Positions 48,931 through 62,900 of a stretch of DNA of 64,000 nt are shown here, one piece after another (position 1 is the first letter of the stretch; every line of letters begins with the position of its first letter). The notes under the pieces were generated by a model. The model had not been told where the DNA came from. It did no database searches and was given only the letters and a program-made list of their open reading frames with translations. The stretch is taken from assembly GCF_051014445.1 (NCBI RefSeq), contig NW_027488370.1:8680001-8744000 (forward strand). Reading direction: 5' to 3'. A program made the translations under genes and the position numbers. The DNA comes from Colletes latitarsis (taxonomy: Eukaryota > Arthropoda > Insecta > Hymenoptera > Colletidae).

Positions 48931-51480
48931 AGCGGATAACGCCGGTTATGTCTGGGTTAGGTCTGGTATTTGCCCTCATCTGGCTCATACCTTCGCAATT
49001 TTCGCATACTTGTTGGCCATATCCTGGGTTTTTTTCTGGTTTGGATCCCGTAGTAATGTGGTACCACACTGAAACAGTCAATTAAACCTGGTTGCGATTA
49101 ATATTTTAGAGGACAACGCCGTTTATGTCTCGGGTAGGTCTGGGATTTGCCCACATCTGGCTCGTACTTTCGAATTTTTCGCATTCTTGTTGGCCAGATC
49201 ATGGCCTCTTTCTGGTTTGGATCACGTAGTAATGCGGTACCACATCGAAACTGTCAATTAAACCTGGTTGCGATTAATATTTTAGAGGTTAACGGTGGTT
49301 ATGTCTCGGTTTGGTCTGGGATTTGCCCCCATCTGGCTCGTACTTTCGCATTTTCCGCATTCTTGTTGGCCAGATCCTGGGGTTTTTCTGATATGGATTC
49401 CGTAGTAATGCGGTACCACATCGAAACTGTCAATTAAACCTGGTTGCGATTAATATTTTAGAGGTTAACGCTGGTTATGTCTGGGTTTGGTCTGGGATTT
49501 GCCCTCATCTGGCTCGTACTTTAGCATTTTTCGCATACTTGTTGGCCACATCCTGGCCTTTTTCTGGATTGGATCACGTAGTAATGCGGTACCACACCGA
49601 AACAGTCAATTAAACTGGTTGCGATAAATATTTTAGAGGATAACGCCGGTTATGTCTCGGTTAGGTCTGGGATTTGCCCTCATCTGCCTCTTACAATCGC
49701 ACTTTTCGCATACTTGTTGGCCAGATCCTGGCCTTTTTCTGGATTGGATCACGTAGTAACGCGGTACCACACCGGAACAGTCAATTAAACCTGGTTGCGA
49801 TTACTATTTTGGGGGATATCGTCGGTTATGTCTGGGTTTGGTCTGGGATTTGCCCTCATCTGGCTCGTACTTTCGCACTTTTTGCATACTTGTTGACCAG
49901 ATCCTGGGCTTTTTCTGGTTTGGATCACGTAGTAATGTGGTACCGCACTGTCAATAAAAGCTGGTTCTGATTAATAGTTTAGAGGATAACGCCGGTTATG
50001 TCACGGTTAGGTCTGGCATTTGCCCTCATCTGGCTCGTACTTTCGCATTTTTCGCATACTTGTTGGCCAGATCCTGGCCTTTTTCTGGTTTGGATCCCGT
50101 AGTAATGTGGTTCCACACCGAAACAGTTAATTAAACCTGGCTGCGATTAATATTTTAGAGGATAACGCTGGTTATGTCTCGGTTAGGTCTGGCATTTGTC
50201 CTCATCTGGCTCGTACTTTCGCGTTTTTCGCATATTTCTTGGCCAGATCCTGGCCTTTTTCTGGTTTGGATCACGTAGTAACGCGGTACCACACCGAAAC
50301 AGTCAATTAAACCTGGTTGCGATTACTATTTTGGAGGATAACGTCTGTTATGTCTCGGTTAGGTCTGGGATTTGCCCTCATCTGGCTCGTACTTTCGCGT
50401 TTTTCGCATACCTGATGGCCAGATCCTGGCCTTCTTCTGGTTTGGATCACGTAGTAACGCGGTACCACACCGAAACGGTCAATTAAACCTGGTTGCGATT
50501 ACTATTTTGGAGGAGAGCGTCGGTTTTGTCTGGGTTTGGTCTGGTATTTGCCCTCATCTGGCTCGTATTTTCGCGTTTTTCGCATACTTGTTGGCCAAAT
50601 CCTGGCCTTTTTCTGGTTTGGATCCCGTAGTAATGAGGTACCACACCGAAACAGTCAATTAAACCTGGTTGCGATTAATATTTTAGAGAATAACGTCGGT
50701 TCTCTCTGGGTTTGGTCTGGTATTTGCAATCTTCTGGCTCATACTTTCGCGTTTTTCGCATACTTGTTGGCCAGATCCTGGTCTTTTTCTGGTTTGGATC
50801 ACGTAGTAACGCGGTACCACACCGAAACAGTCAATTAAACCTGGTTGCGATTACTATTTTGGAGGATAACGTCTGTTATGTCTCGGTTAGGTCTGGGATT
50901 TGTCCTCATTTGGCTCGTATTTTCGCGTTTTTCGCATACTTGTTTGCCAGATCCTGGCCTTGTTCTGGTTTGGATCCCGTAGTAATGATAGTCCACACGG
51001 AAACAGTCAATTAAACTGGTTGCGATTAATATTTTAGAGGATAACGCCGGTTATGTCTCGGTTAGGTCTGGCATTTGTCCTCATCTGGCTCGTACTTTCG
51101 CGTTTTTTCCATACTTGTTGGCCAGATCCTGGCCTTTTTCTGGTTTGGATCCCGTAGTAATGTGGTTCCACACCGAAACAGTCAATTAAACCTGGTTGCG
51201 ATTAATATTTTAGAGAATAACGCCGGTTATGTCTCGGTTAGGTCTGGTATTTGCCCTCATCTGGCACGTACATTCGCATTATTCGCATACTTGATGACCA
51301 GATCCTAGGCTTTTTCTGGTTTGGATCACGTAGTAATGTGGTACCACACTGTCAATAAAAGCTGGTTCCGATTAATAGTTTAGAGGATAACGCCGGTTAT
51401 GTCTGGGTTAGGTCTGGTATTTGCCCTCATCTGGCACGTGCTTTCGCATTATTCGCATACTTGTTGGCCTGATCCTGGCC

Positions 51481-52366
51481 TTTTTCTGGTTTGGATCACG
51501 TAGCAACGCGGTACCACACCGAAACAGTCAATTAAACATGGTTGCGATTACTATTTTGGAGGATAACGTCGGTTATGTCTGGGTTTGGTCTGGTATTTGC
51601 AATTATCTGGCTCATACTTTCGCGTTTTTCGCATACTTCTTGGCCAGATCCTGGGTTTCTTCTGTTTTGGATCCCGTAGTAATGAGGTACCACACCGAAA
51701 CAGACAATTAAACTGGTTGCGATAAATATTTCAGAGGATAACGCCGGTTATGTCTCGGTTAGGTCTGGCATTTGTCCTCATCTGGCCCGTACTTTCGCGT
51801 TTTTCGCATACTTGTTGGCCAGATCCTGGCCTTTTTCTGGATTGGATCACGTAGTAACGCGGTACCACTTCGAAACAGTCAATTAAACCTGGTTGCGATT
51901 ACAATTTTGGAGGATAACGTGGGTTATGTCTCGGTTAGGTCTGGGATTTGCCCTCATCTGGCTCGTACTTTCGCATTTTTCGCATACTTGTTGGCCAGAT
52001 CCTGGCCTTTTTCTGGTTTGGATCACGTAGCAACGCGGTACCACACCGAAACAGTCAATTAAACATGGTTGCGATTACTATTTTGGAGGATAACGTCGGT
52101 TATGTCTGGGTTTGGTCTGGTATTTGCAATTATCTGGCTCATACTTTCGCGTTTTTCGCATACTTCTTGGCCAGATCCTGGGTTTCTTCTGTTTTGGATC
52201 CCGTAGTAATGAGGTACCACACCGAAACAGTCAATTAAACTGGTTGCGATAAATATTTCAGAGGATAACGCCGGTTATGTCTCGGTTAGGTCTGGCATTT
52301 GTCCTCATCTGGCCCGTACTTTCGCGTTTTTCGCATACTTGTTGGCCAGATCCTGGCCTTTTTCTG
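51481..52366. repeat. Trimeric duplication (527 bp) in block D
   Basis: Bases 51481-51840 recur at about 52008-52366. Shared markers are GATCACGTAGCAACGCGG, CAATTAAACATGGTTGCG and GCAATTATCTGGCTCATAC. A rare difference is CAGACAATTAAACTGG in the first copy versus CAGTCAATTAAACTGG. Confidence 0.75.
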
Positions 52367-52959
52367 GTTGGGATCACGTAGTAACGCGGTACCACACCGA
52401 AACAGTCAATTAAACCTGGTTGCGATTAATATTTTAGAGAATAACGCCGGTTATGTCTGATTTGGTCTGGTATTTGCCCTCATCTGGCACGTACTTTCGC
52501 ATTATTCGCATACTTGTTGACCAGATTCTTGGCTTTTTCTGGTTTGGATCACGTAATAATGTGGTACCACACTGTCAATAAAAGCTGATTCCGATTAATA
52601 GTTTAGAGGATAACGCCGGTTATGTCTGGGTTAGGTCTGGTATTTGCCCTCATCTGGCACGTACTTTCGCATTTTTCGCATACTTGTTGGCCAGATCCTG
52701 GCCTTTTTCTGGATTGGATCACGTAGTAACGCGGTACCACTTCGAAACAGTCAATTAAACCTGGTTGCGATTACAATTTTAGAGGATAACGCCGGTTATG
52801 TCTCGGTTAGGTCTAGGATTTGCCCTCATCGGCCTCGTACAATCGCACTTTTCGCATGCTTGTTGGCCAGATCCTGGGCTTTTTCTTGTTTGGAACACGT
52901 AATAATGTGGTACCACACCGAAACAGTCAACAAAACTGGTTGCGATTAATATTTTAGAG

Positions 52960-53520
52960 GATAACGCCGGTTATGTCTCGGGTAGGTCTGGTATTTGCCC
53001 TCATCTGGCACGCAATTTCGCATTATTCGCATACTTGTCGGCCAGATCCTGGCCTTTTTCTGGATTGGATCACGTAGTATCGCGGTACCACACCGAAACA
53101 GTCAATTAAACCTGGTTGCGATTACTATTTTGGAGGATAACGCCGGATATGTCTCGGTTAGGTCTGGCATTTGTCCTCATCTGGCTCGTACTTTCCCGTT
53201 TTTCGCATACTTGTTGGCCAGATCCTGGCCTTTTTCTGCCGTGGATCCCGTAGTAATGAGAGTCCACACCGAAATAGTCAATTAAACGGGTTGCGATTAA
53301 TATATTAGAGGATAACGCCGGTTATGTCTCGGTTAGGTCTGGCACTTGTCCTGATCTGGCTCGTACTTTCGCGTTTTTCGCATACTTGTTGGCCAGATGC
53401 TGGCCTTTTTCTGCTTTGGATCCCGTAGTAATGCGAGTCCACACCGAAACAGTCAATTAAACTGGTTGCGATTAATATTTTAGAGGATAACGCCGGTTAT
53501 GTCTGGGTTAGGTCTGGTAT
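52960..53520. repeat. Segment repeated at 55934-56494 (offset 2974)
   Basis: About three monomers match, including CGTAGTATCGCGGTACC, TTCTGCCGTGGATCCCG, AATGAGAGTCCACACCG and CTGGCACTTGTCCTGA. A small difference is CATTTGTCCTCATCTGG versus CATTTCGCCTCATCTGG. A related segment at 52500-52760 recurs at 54947-55207 (offset 2447). Confidence 0.65.
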
Positions 53521-53631
53521 TTGTCCTCATCTGGCTCGTTCTTTCGCGTTTTTTCCATACTTGTTGGCCAGATCCTGGCCTTTTTCTGGTTTGGATTCCG
53601 TAGTAATGTGGTTCCACACCGAAAGAGTCAA

Positions 53632-56600
53632 TTAAACCTGGTTGCGATTAATATTTTAGAGAATAACGCCGGTTATGTCTCGGTTAGGTCTGGTATTTGC
53701 CCTCATCTGGCACGTAGATTCGCATTATTCGCATACTTGATGACCAGATCCTAGGCTTTTTCTGGTTTGGATCACGTAGTAATGTGGTACCACACTGTCA
53801 ATTAAACTGGTTGCGATAAATATTTTAGAGGATAACGCCGGTTATGTCTCGGTTAGGTCTGGCATTTGTCCTCATCTGGCTCGTACTTTCGCGTTTTTCG
53901 CATACTTCTTGGCCAGATCCTGGCCTTTTTCTGGTTGGGATCACGTAGTAACGCGGTACCACACCGAAACAGTCAATTAAACCTGGTTGCGATTACTATT
54001 TTGGAGGATAACGTCGGTTATGTCTGGGTTTGGTCTGGTATTCGCAATCATCTGGCTCATACTTTCGCGTTTTTCGCATACTTGTTGGCCAGATCCTGGG
54101 TTTTTTCTGTTTTGGATCCCGTAGTAATGAGGTACCACACCGAAACAGTCAATTAAACCTGGTTGCGATTACTATTTTGGAGGATAACTTCGGTTATGTC
54201 TGGGTTTGGTTTGGTATTTGCAACCATCTGGCTCATACTTTCGCGTTTTTCGCATACTTGTTGGCCAGATCCTGGGTTTTTTCTGTTTTGGATCCCGTAG
54301 TAATGAGGTACCACACCGAAACGGTCAATTAAACCTGGTTGCGATTACTATTTTGGAGGATAACGCCGGTTATGTCTCGGGTAGGTCTGGGATTTGTCCT
54401 CATCTGGCTCGTACTTTCGCGTTTTTTGCATACTTGTTGGCCAGATCCTGGCCTTTTTCTGGTTTGTATCCCGCAGTAATGTGGTTCCACACCGAAACAG
54501 CCAATTAAACCTGGTTGCGATTAATATTTTAGAGAATTACGCCGGTTATGTCTCGGTTAGGTCTGGCATTTGTCCTCATCTGGCTCGTACTTTCGCGTTT
54601 TTCGCATACCTGATGGCCAGATCCTGGCCTTCTTCTGGTTTGGATCACGCAGTAACGCGGTACCACACCGAAACAGTCAATTAAACCTGGTTGCGATTAC
54701 TATTTTGGAGGATAGCGTCGGTTTTGTCTGGGTTTGGTCTGGTATTTGCAATCAGCTGGCTCATACTTTCGCGTTTTTCGCATACTTGTTAGCCAGATCC
54801 TGGGTTTTTTCTGTTTTGGATCTCGTAGTAATGAGAGTCCACACCGAAACAGTCAATTAAACAGGTTGCGATTAATGTTTTAGAGGATAACGCCGGTTAT
54901 GTCTGGATTAGGTCTGGTATTTGCCCTCATCTGGCACGTACTTTCGCATTATTCGCATACTTGCTGACCAGATTCTTGGCTTTTTCTGGTTTGGATCACG
55001 TAGTAATGTGGTACCACACTGTCAATAAAAGCTGATTCCGATTAATAGTTTAGAGGATAACGCCGGTTATGTCTGGGTTAGGTCTGGTATTTGCCCTCAT
55101 CTGGCACGTACTTTCGCATTTTTCGCATACTTGTTGGCCAGATCCTGGCCTTTTTCTGGATTGGATCACGTAGTAACGCGGTACCACTTCGAAATAGTCA
55201 ATTAAACCTGGTTGCGATTACAATTTTGGAGGATAACGTGGGTTATGTCTCGGTTAGGTCTGGGTTTTGCCCTCATCTGGCTCGTACTTTCGCATTTTTC
55301 GCATACTTGTTGGCCAGATCCTGGCCTTTTTCTGGATTGGAACACGTAGTAATGCGGTACCACACCGAAACAGTCAATTAAACTGGTTGCGATAAATATC
55401 TTAGAGGATAACGCCGGTTATGTCTCGGTTAGGTCTGGGATTTGCCCTCATCGGCCTCGTACAATCGCACTTTTCGCATGCTTGTTGGCCAGATCCTGGG
55501 CTTTTTCTTGTTTGGATCACGTAATAATGTGGTACCACACCGAAACAGTCAACAAAACTGGTTGCGATTAATATTTTAGAGGATAACGCCGGTTATGTCT
55601 CGGGTAGGTCTGGGATTTGTCATCATCTGGCTCGAACTTTCGCGTTTATCGCATACTTGATGGCCATATCCTGGCCTTTTTCTGGTTTGGATCACGTAGT
55701 AATGTGGTACCACACTGAAACAGTCAATAGAAGCTGGTTCCGATTAGTATTTTAGAGGATAACGCTGGTTATGTATGGGTTAGTTCTTGTATTTGGAATC
55801 ATCTGGCTCATACATTCGTGTTTTTCGCATACTTGTTGGCCAGATCCGGGGCTTTTTCTGGTTTGGATCACGTAGTATTGTGGTACCACGCCGAAACAGT
55901 CAATTAAACCTGGTTGCGATTAATATTTTAGAGGATAACGCCGGTTATGTCTCGGGTAGGTCTGGTATTTGCCCTCATCTGGCACGCACTTTCGCATTAT
56001 TCGCATACTTGTTGGCCAGATCCTGGCCTTTTTCTGGATTGGATCACGTAGTATCGCGGTACCACACCGAAACAGTCAATTAAACCTGGTTGCGATTACT
56101 ATTTTGGAGGATAACGCCGGATATGTCTCGGTTAGGTCTGGCATTTCGCCTCATCTGGCTCGTACTTTCCCGTTTTTCGCATACTTGTTGGCCAGATCCT
56201 GGCCTTTTTCTGCCGTGGATCCCGTAGTAATGAGAGTCCACACCGAAATAGTCAATTAAACGGGTTGCGATTAATATATTAGAGGATAACGCCGGTTATG
56301 TCTCGGTTAGGTCTGGCACTTGTCCTGAACTGGCTCGTACTTTCGCGTTTTTCGCATACTTGTTGGCCAGATGCTGGCCTTTTTCTGCTTTGGATCCCGT
56401 AGTAATGCGAGTCCACACCGAAACAGTCAATTAAACTGGTTGCGATTAATATTTTAGAGGATAACGCCGGTTATGTCTGGGTTAGGTCTGGTATTTGCCC
56501 TCATCTGGCACGTACTTTCGCATTATTCGCATACGTGTTGGCTAGATCCTGGCCTTTTTCTGGTTTGGATCACGTAGTAACGCGGTACCACACCGAAACA

Positions 56601-57701
56601 GTCAATTAAACCAGGTTCGGATTAATATTTTAGAGGATAACGCCGGTTATGTCTCGGTTAGATCTGGGATTTGTCCTCATCTGGCTCGTACTTTCGCGTT
56701 TTTCGCATACTTGTTGGCCAGATCCTGGGCTTTTTCTGGGTTGGATCACGTAGTAATGTGGTACCGCACTGTCAATAAAAGCTGGTTCCGATTAATAGTT
56801 TAGAGGATAACGCCGGTTATGTCTGGGTTAAGTCTGGTATTTGCCCTCATCTGGCTCGTACTTTCGCATTTTTCGCATTGTTGTTGATCAGATCCTGGCC
56901 TTTTTCAGGTTTGGATCACGTAGTAACACGGTACCACAGCGAAACAGTCAATTATACCTGGTTCGGATTAATATTTTAGAGGATAATGCCGGTTACGTCT
57001 CGGTTAGGTCTGGGATTTGTCCTCACATGGCTCGTACATTCGCGTTTTTCGCATACTTGTTGGCCAGATCCTGGGCTTTTTCTGGGTTGGATCACGTAGT
57101 AATGTGGTACCACACTGTCAATAAAAGCTGGCTGCGATTAATATTTTAGAGGATAACGCCGGTTATGTCTGGGTTAGGTCTGGGATTTGTCCTCACATGG
57201 CTCGTACATTCGCGTTTTTCGCATAATTGTTGGCCAGATCCTGGCATTTTTCTGGTTTGGATCACGTAGTAATGTGGTACCACACTGAAACAGTCAATAG
57301 AGGCTGGTTCCGCTTAGTATTTTAGAGGATAACGCTGGTTATGTCTGGATTAGTTCTGGTATTTGCAATCAACTGGCTCAAACATTCGCGTTTTTCGCAT
57401 ACTTGTTGGCCAGATCCTGGGCTTTTTCTGGTTTGGATCACGTAGTATTGTGGTACCACACCGAAACAGTCAATTACACCTGGTTGCGATTAATATTTTA
57501 GAGGATAACGCCGGTTATGTCTGGGTTAGGTCTGGTATTTGCCCTCATCTGGCACGTACTTTCGCATTATTCGTATACTTGTTGGCCAGATCCTGGGCTT
57601 TCTCTGGTTTGGATCACGTAGTAACGCGGTACCTCACCGAAAGAGTCAATTAAACCTGGTTGCGATTACTATTTTGGAGGATAACGTCGGTTATGTCTGT
57701 G
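53632..57701. repeat. Higher-order repeat D, copy 1 (period 6299 bp)
   Basis: This stretch of about 4.07 kb is repeated at 59931-64000 at a constant offset of 6299 bp (about 36 monomers, some shortened). The lines I compared across the run showed no difference, including rare variants such as CATTTCGCCTCATCTGG, TCAACAAAACTGG and CATTGTTGTTGATCAG. Confidence 0.85.
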
Positions 57702-58669
57702 TTTGGTCTGGTATTTGCAATCATCTGGCTCATTTTTTTGCGTTTTTCGCATAATTGTTGGCCAGATCCTGGGTTTTTTCTGTTTTGGATCCCGTAGAAA
57801 TGAGGTTCCACACCGAAACAGTCAATTAAACTGGTTGCGATTAATATTTTAGAGAATAACGCCGGTTATGTCTCGGGTAGGTCTGGGATTTGTCCTCATC
57901 TGGCTCGTACTTTCGCGTTGTTCGCATACTTGTTGGCCAGATCCTGGGTTTTTTCTGTTTTGGATCCCGTAGTAATGAGGTACCACACCGAAACAGTCAA
58001 TTAAACCTGGTTGCGATTACTATTTTGGAGGATAACTTCGGTTATGTCTGGGTTTGGTCAGGTATTTGCAACCATCTGGCTCATACTTTCGCGTTTTTCG
58101 CATACTTGTTGGCCAGATCCTGGCCTTTTTCTGGTTTGGATCCCGTAGTAACGCGGTACCACACCGAAACAGTCAATCAAACCTGGTTGCGATTAATATT
58201 TTAGAGGATAACGCCGGTTATGTCTCGGGTAGGTCTGGGATTTGTCCTCATCTGGCTCGTACTTTCGCGTTTTTCGCATACTTGTTGGCCAGATCCTGGC
58301 CTTTTTCTGGTTTTGCTCCCGTAGTAATGTGGTTCCACACCGAAACAGTCAATTAAACCTGGTTGCGATTAATATTTTAGAGGATAACGCCGGTTATGTC
58401 TGGGTTTGGTCTGGTATTTGCCCTCATCTGGCACGTACTTTCGCATTATTCGTATACTTGTTGGCCAGATCCTGGGCTTTCTCTGGTTTGGATCACGTAG
58501 TAACGCGGTACCTCACCGAAACAGTCAATTAAACCTGTTTGCGATTACTATTTTGGAGGATAACGTCGGTTATGTCTGTGTTTGGTCTGGTATTTGGAAT
58601 CATCTGGCTCATTCTTTTGCGTTTTTCGCATAATTGTTGGCCAGATCCTGGGTTTTTTCTGTTTTGGAT
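57540..58669. repeat. Five-monomer duplication (879 bp)
   Basis: The run with CATTATTCGTATACTTG, GCGGTACCTCACCGAAA and GTTATGTCTGTGTTTGGTC at 57540-57790 recurs at 58419-58669. The second copy has small changes such as GTATTTGGAATCATCTGG. It lies partly outside the 6299-bp repeat. Confidence 0.65.
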
Positions 58670-58899
58670 CCCGTAGTAATGAGAGTCCACACCGAAGCAG
58701 TCAATTAAACTGGTTGCGATTAATATTTTAGAGGATAACGCCGGTTATGTCTCGGATAGGTCTGGCATTTGTCCTCATGTGGCTCGTACATTCGCGTATT
58801 TCGCATACTTGTTGGCCAGATCCTGGCCTTTTTCTGGTTTGGATCCCGTAGTACGCGGTACCACACCGAAACAGTCAATTAAACCTGGTTGCGATTAAT

Positions 58900-59940
58900 A
58901 TTTTAGAGGATAACGCCGGTTATGTCTGGGTTTGGTCTGGAATTTGCCCTCATCTGGCACGTACTTTCGCATTATTCGCATACTTGTTGGCTAGATCCTG
59001 GCCTTTTTCTGGCTTGGGTCCCGTAGTAATGTGGTTCCACACCGAAGCAGTCAATTAAACTGGTTGCGATTAATATTTTAGAGGATAACGCCGGTTATGT
59101 CTCGGGTAGGTCTGGGATTTGTCCTCATCTGGCTCGTACTTTCGCGTTTTTCGCATACTTGTTGGCCAGATCCTGGCCTTTTTCTGCTGTGGATCCCGTA
59201 GTAATGAGAGTCTACACCGAAGCAGTCAATTAAACTGGTTGCGATTAATATTTTAGAGGATAACGCCGGTTATGTCTCGGGTAGGTCTGGGATTTGTCCT
59301 CATCTGGCTCGTACTTTCGCGTTTTTCGCATACTTGTTGGCCAGATCCTGGCCTTTTTCTGGTTTGGATCCCGTAGTAATGTGGTTCCACACCGAAACAG
59401 TCAATTAAACCTGGTTGCGATTAATATTTTAGAGGATAACGCCGGTTATGTCTGGGTTAGGTCTGGAATTTGCCCTCATCTGGCACGTACTTTCGCATTA
59501 TTCGCATACTTGTTGGCTAGATCCTGGCCTTTTTCTGGCTTGGGTCCCGTAGTAATGTGGTTCCACACCGAAGCAGTCAATTAAACTGGTTGCGATTAAT
59601 ATTTTAGAGGATAACGCCGGTTATGTCTCGGATAGGTCTGGCATTTGTCCTCATCTGGCTCGTACTTTCCCGTTTTTCGCATACTTGTTGGCCAGATCCT
59701 GGCCTTTTTCTGCTGTGGATCCCGTAGTAATGAGAGTCTACACCGAAGCAGTCAATTAAACTGGTTGCGATTAATATTTTAGAGGATAACGCCGGTTATG
59801 TCTCGGGTAGGTCTGGGATTTGTCCTCATCTGGCTCGTACTTTCGCGTTTTTCGCATACTTGTTGGCCAGATCCTGGCCTTTTTCTGCTGTGGATCCCGT
59901 AGTAATGAGAGTCTACACCGAAGCAGTCAATTAAACCTGG
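58900..59940. repeat. Homogenised trimer region (527-bp period)
   Basis: The markers GGCTTGGGTCCCGTAGTAA (about 59010 and 59537) and TTCTGCTGTGGATCCCG with GAGTCTACACCGAAGCAG (about 59183, 59710 and 59886) repeat at 527 bp, with one extra monomer at the end. It sits just left of copy 2 of repeat D. Confidence 0.7.
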
Positions 59941-62900
59941 TTGCGATTAATATTTTAGAGAATAACGCCGGTTATGTCTCGGTTAGGTCTGGTATTTGCC
60001 CTCATCTGGCACGTAGATTCGCATTATTCGCATACTTGATGACCAGATCCTAGGCTTTTTCTGGTTTGGATCACGTAGTAATGTGGTACCACACTGTCAA
60101 TTAAACTGGTTGCGATAAATATTTTAGAGGATAACGCCGGTTATGTCTCGGTTAGGTCTGGCATTTGTCCTCATCTGGCTCGTACTTTCGCGTTTTTCGC
60201 ATACTTCTTGGCCAGATCCTGGCCTTTTTCTGGTTGGGATCACGTAGTAACGCGGTACCACACCGAAACAGTCAATTAAACCTGGTTGCGATTACTATTT
60301 TGGAGGATAACGTCGGTTATGTCTGGGTTTGGTCTGGTATTCGCAATCATCTGGCTCATACTTTCGCGTTTTTCGCATACTTGTTGGCCAGATCCTGGGT
60401 TTTTTCTGTTTTGGATCCCGTAGTAATGAGGTACCACACCGAAACAGTCAATTAAACCTGGTTGCGATTACTATTTTGGAGGATAACTTCGGTTATGTCT
60501 GGGTTTGGTTTGGTATTTGCAACCATCTGGCTCATACTTTCGCGTTTTTCGCATACTTGTTGGCCAGATCCTGGGTTTTTTCTGTTTTGGATCCCGTAGT
60601 AATGAGGTACCACACCGAAACGGTCAATTAAACCTGGTTGCGATTACTATTTTGGAGGATAACGCCGGTTATGTCTCGGGTAGGTCTGGGATTTGTCCTC
60701 ATCTGGCTCGTACTTTCGCGTTTTTTGCATACTTGTTGGCCAGATCCTGGCCTTTTTCTGGTTTGTATCCCGCAGTAATGTGGTTCCACACCGAAACAGC
60801 CAATTAAACCTGGTTGCGATTAATATTTTAGAGAATTACGCCGGTTATGTCTCGGTTAGGTCTGGCATTTGTCCTCATCTGGCTCGTACTTTCGCGTTTT
60901 TCGCATACCTGATGGCCAGATCCTGGCCTTCTTCTGGTTTGGATCACGCAGTAACGCGGTACCACACCGAAACAGTCAATTAAACCTGGTTGCGATTACT
61001 ATTTTGGAGGATAGCGTCGGTTTTGTCTGGGTTTGGTCTGGTATTTGCAATCAGCTGGCTCATACTTTCGCGTTTTTCGCATACTTGTTAGCCAGATCCT
61101 GGGTTTTTTCTGTTTTGGATCTCGTAGTAATGAGAGTCCACACCGAAACAGTCAATTAAACAGGTTGCGATTAATGTTTTAGAGGATAACGCCGGTTATG
61201 TCTGGATTAGGTCTGGTATTTGCCCTCATCTGGCACGTACTTTCGCATTATTCGCATACTTGCTGACCAGATTCTTGGCTTTTTCTGGTTTGGATCACGT
61301 AGTAATGTGGTACCACACTGTCAATAAAAGCTGATTCCGATTAATAGTTTAGAGGATAACGCCGGTTATGTCTGGGTTAGGTCTGGTATTTGCCCTCATC
61401 TGGCACGTACTTTCGCATTTTTCGCATACTTGTTGGCCAGATCCTGGCCTTTTTCTGGATTGGATCACGTAGTAACGCGGTACCACTTCGAAATAGTCAA
61501 TTAAACCTGGTTGCGATTACAATTTTGGAGGATAACGTGGGTTATGTCTCGGTTAGGTCTGGGTTTTGCCCTCATCTGGCTCGTACTTTCGCATTTTTCG
61601 CATACTTGTTGGCCAGATCCTGGCCTTTTTCTGGATTGGAACACGTAGTAATGCGGTACCACACCGAAACAGTCAATTAAACTGGTTGCGATAAATATCT
61701 TAGAGGATAACGCCGGTTATGTCTCGGTTAGGTCTGGGATTTGCCCTCATCGGCCTCGTACAATCGCACTTTTCGCATGCTTGTTGGCCAGATCCTGGGC
61801 TTTTTCTTGTTTGGATCACGTAATAATGTGGTACCACACCGAAACAGTCAACAAAACTGGTTGCGATTAATATTTTAGAGGATAACGCCGGTTATGTCTC
61901 GGGTAGGTCTGGGATTTGTCATCATCTGGCTCGAACTTTCGCGTTTATCGCATACTTGATGGCCATATCCTGGCCTTTTTCTGGTTTGGATCACGTAGTA
62001 ATGTGGTACCACACTGAAACAGTCAATAGAAGCTGGTTCCGATTAGTATTTTAGAGGATAACGCTGGTTATGTATGGGTTAGTTCTTGTATTTGGAATCA
62101 TCTGGCTCATACATTCGTGTTTTTCGCATACTTGTTGGCCAGATCCGGGGCTTTTTCTGGTTTGGATCACGTAGTATTGTGGTACCACGCCGAAACAGTC
62201 AATTAAACCTGGTTGCGATTAATATTTTAGAGGATAACGCCGGTTATGTCTCGGGTAGGTCTGGTATTTGCCCTCATCTGGCACGCACTTTCGCATTATT
62301 CGCATACTTGTTGGCCAGATCCTGGCCTTTTTCTGGATTGGATCACGTAGTATCGCGGTACCACACCGAAACAGTCAATTAAACCTGGTTGCGATTACTA
62401 TTTTGGAGGATAACGCCGGATATGTCTCGGTTAGGTCTGGCATTTCGCCTCATCTGGCTCGTACTTTCCCGTTTTTCGCATACTTGTTGGCCAGATCCTG
62501 GCCTTTTTCTGCCGTGGATCCCGTAGTAATGAGAGTCCACACCGAAATAGTCAATTAAACGGGTTGCGATTAATATATTAGAGGATAACGCCGGTTATGT
62601 CTCGGTTAGGTCTGGCACTTGTCCTGAACTGGCTCGTACTTTCGCGTTTTTCGCATACTTGTTGGCCAGATGCTGGCCTTTTTCTGCTTTGGATCCCGTA
62701 GTAATGCGAGTCCACACCGAAACAGTCAATTAAACTGGTTGCGATTAATATTTTAGAGGATAACGCCGGTTATGTCTGGGTTAGGTCTGGTATTTGCCCT
62801 CATCTGGCACGTACTTTCGCATTATTCGCATACGTGTTGGCTAGATCCTGGCCTTTTTCTGGTTTGGATCACGTAGTAACGCGGTACCACACCGAAACAG

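Larger units (their letters stand above)
30873..49800. repeat. Satellite subfamily C block, part 2: mosaic of nested duplications
   Basis: The same monomer types as before the insertion continue, with added local variants: CATGTTCTGATTCG, CAGTCAATAGAAGCTGG, GGTACCACATCGAAAGAGTC and CATACATGTTGGCCATATCC. The last variant marks a monomer seen near 31.9, 34.7, 36.5, 41.95 and 47.05 kb, in the same surroundings each time. Segments of 0.5 to 2.9 kb are repeated at offsets of 880, 1761, 1759, 2290, 2820, 4934, 5108, 5460 and 5988 bp, so no single higher-order unit describes the block. Confidence 0.85.
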
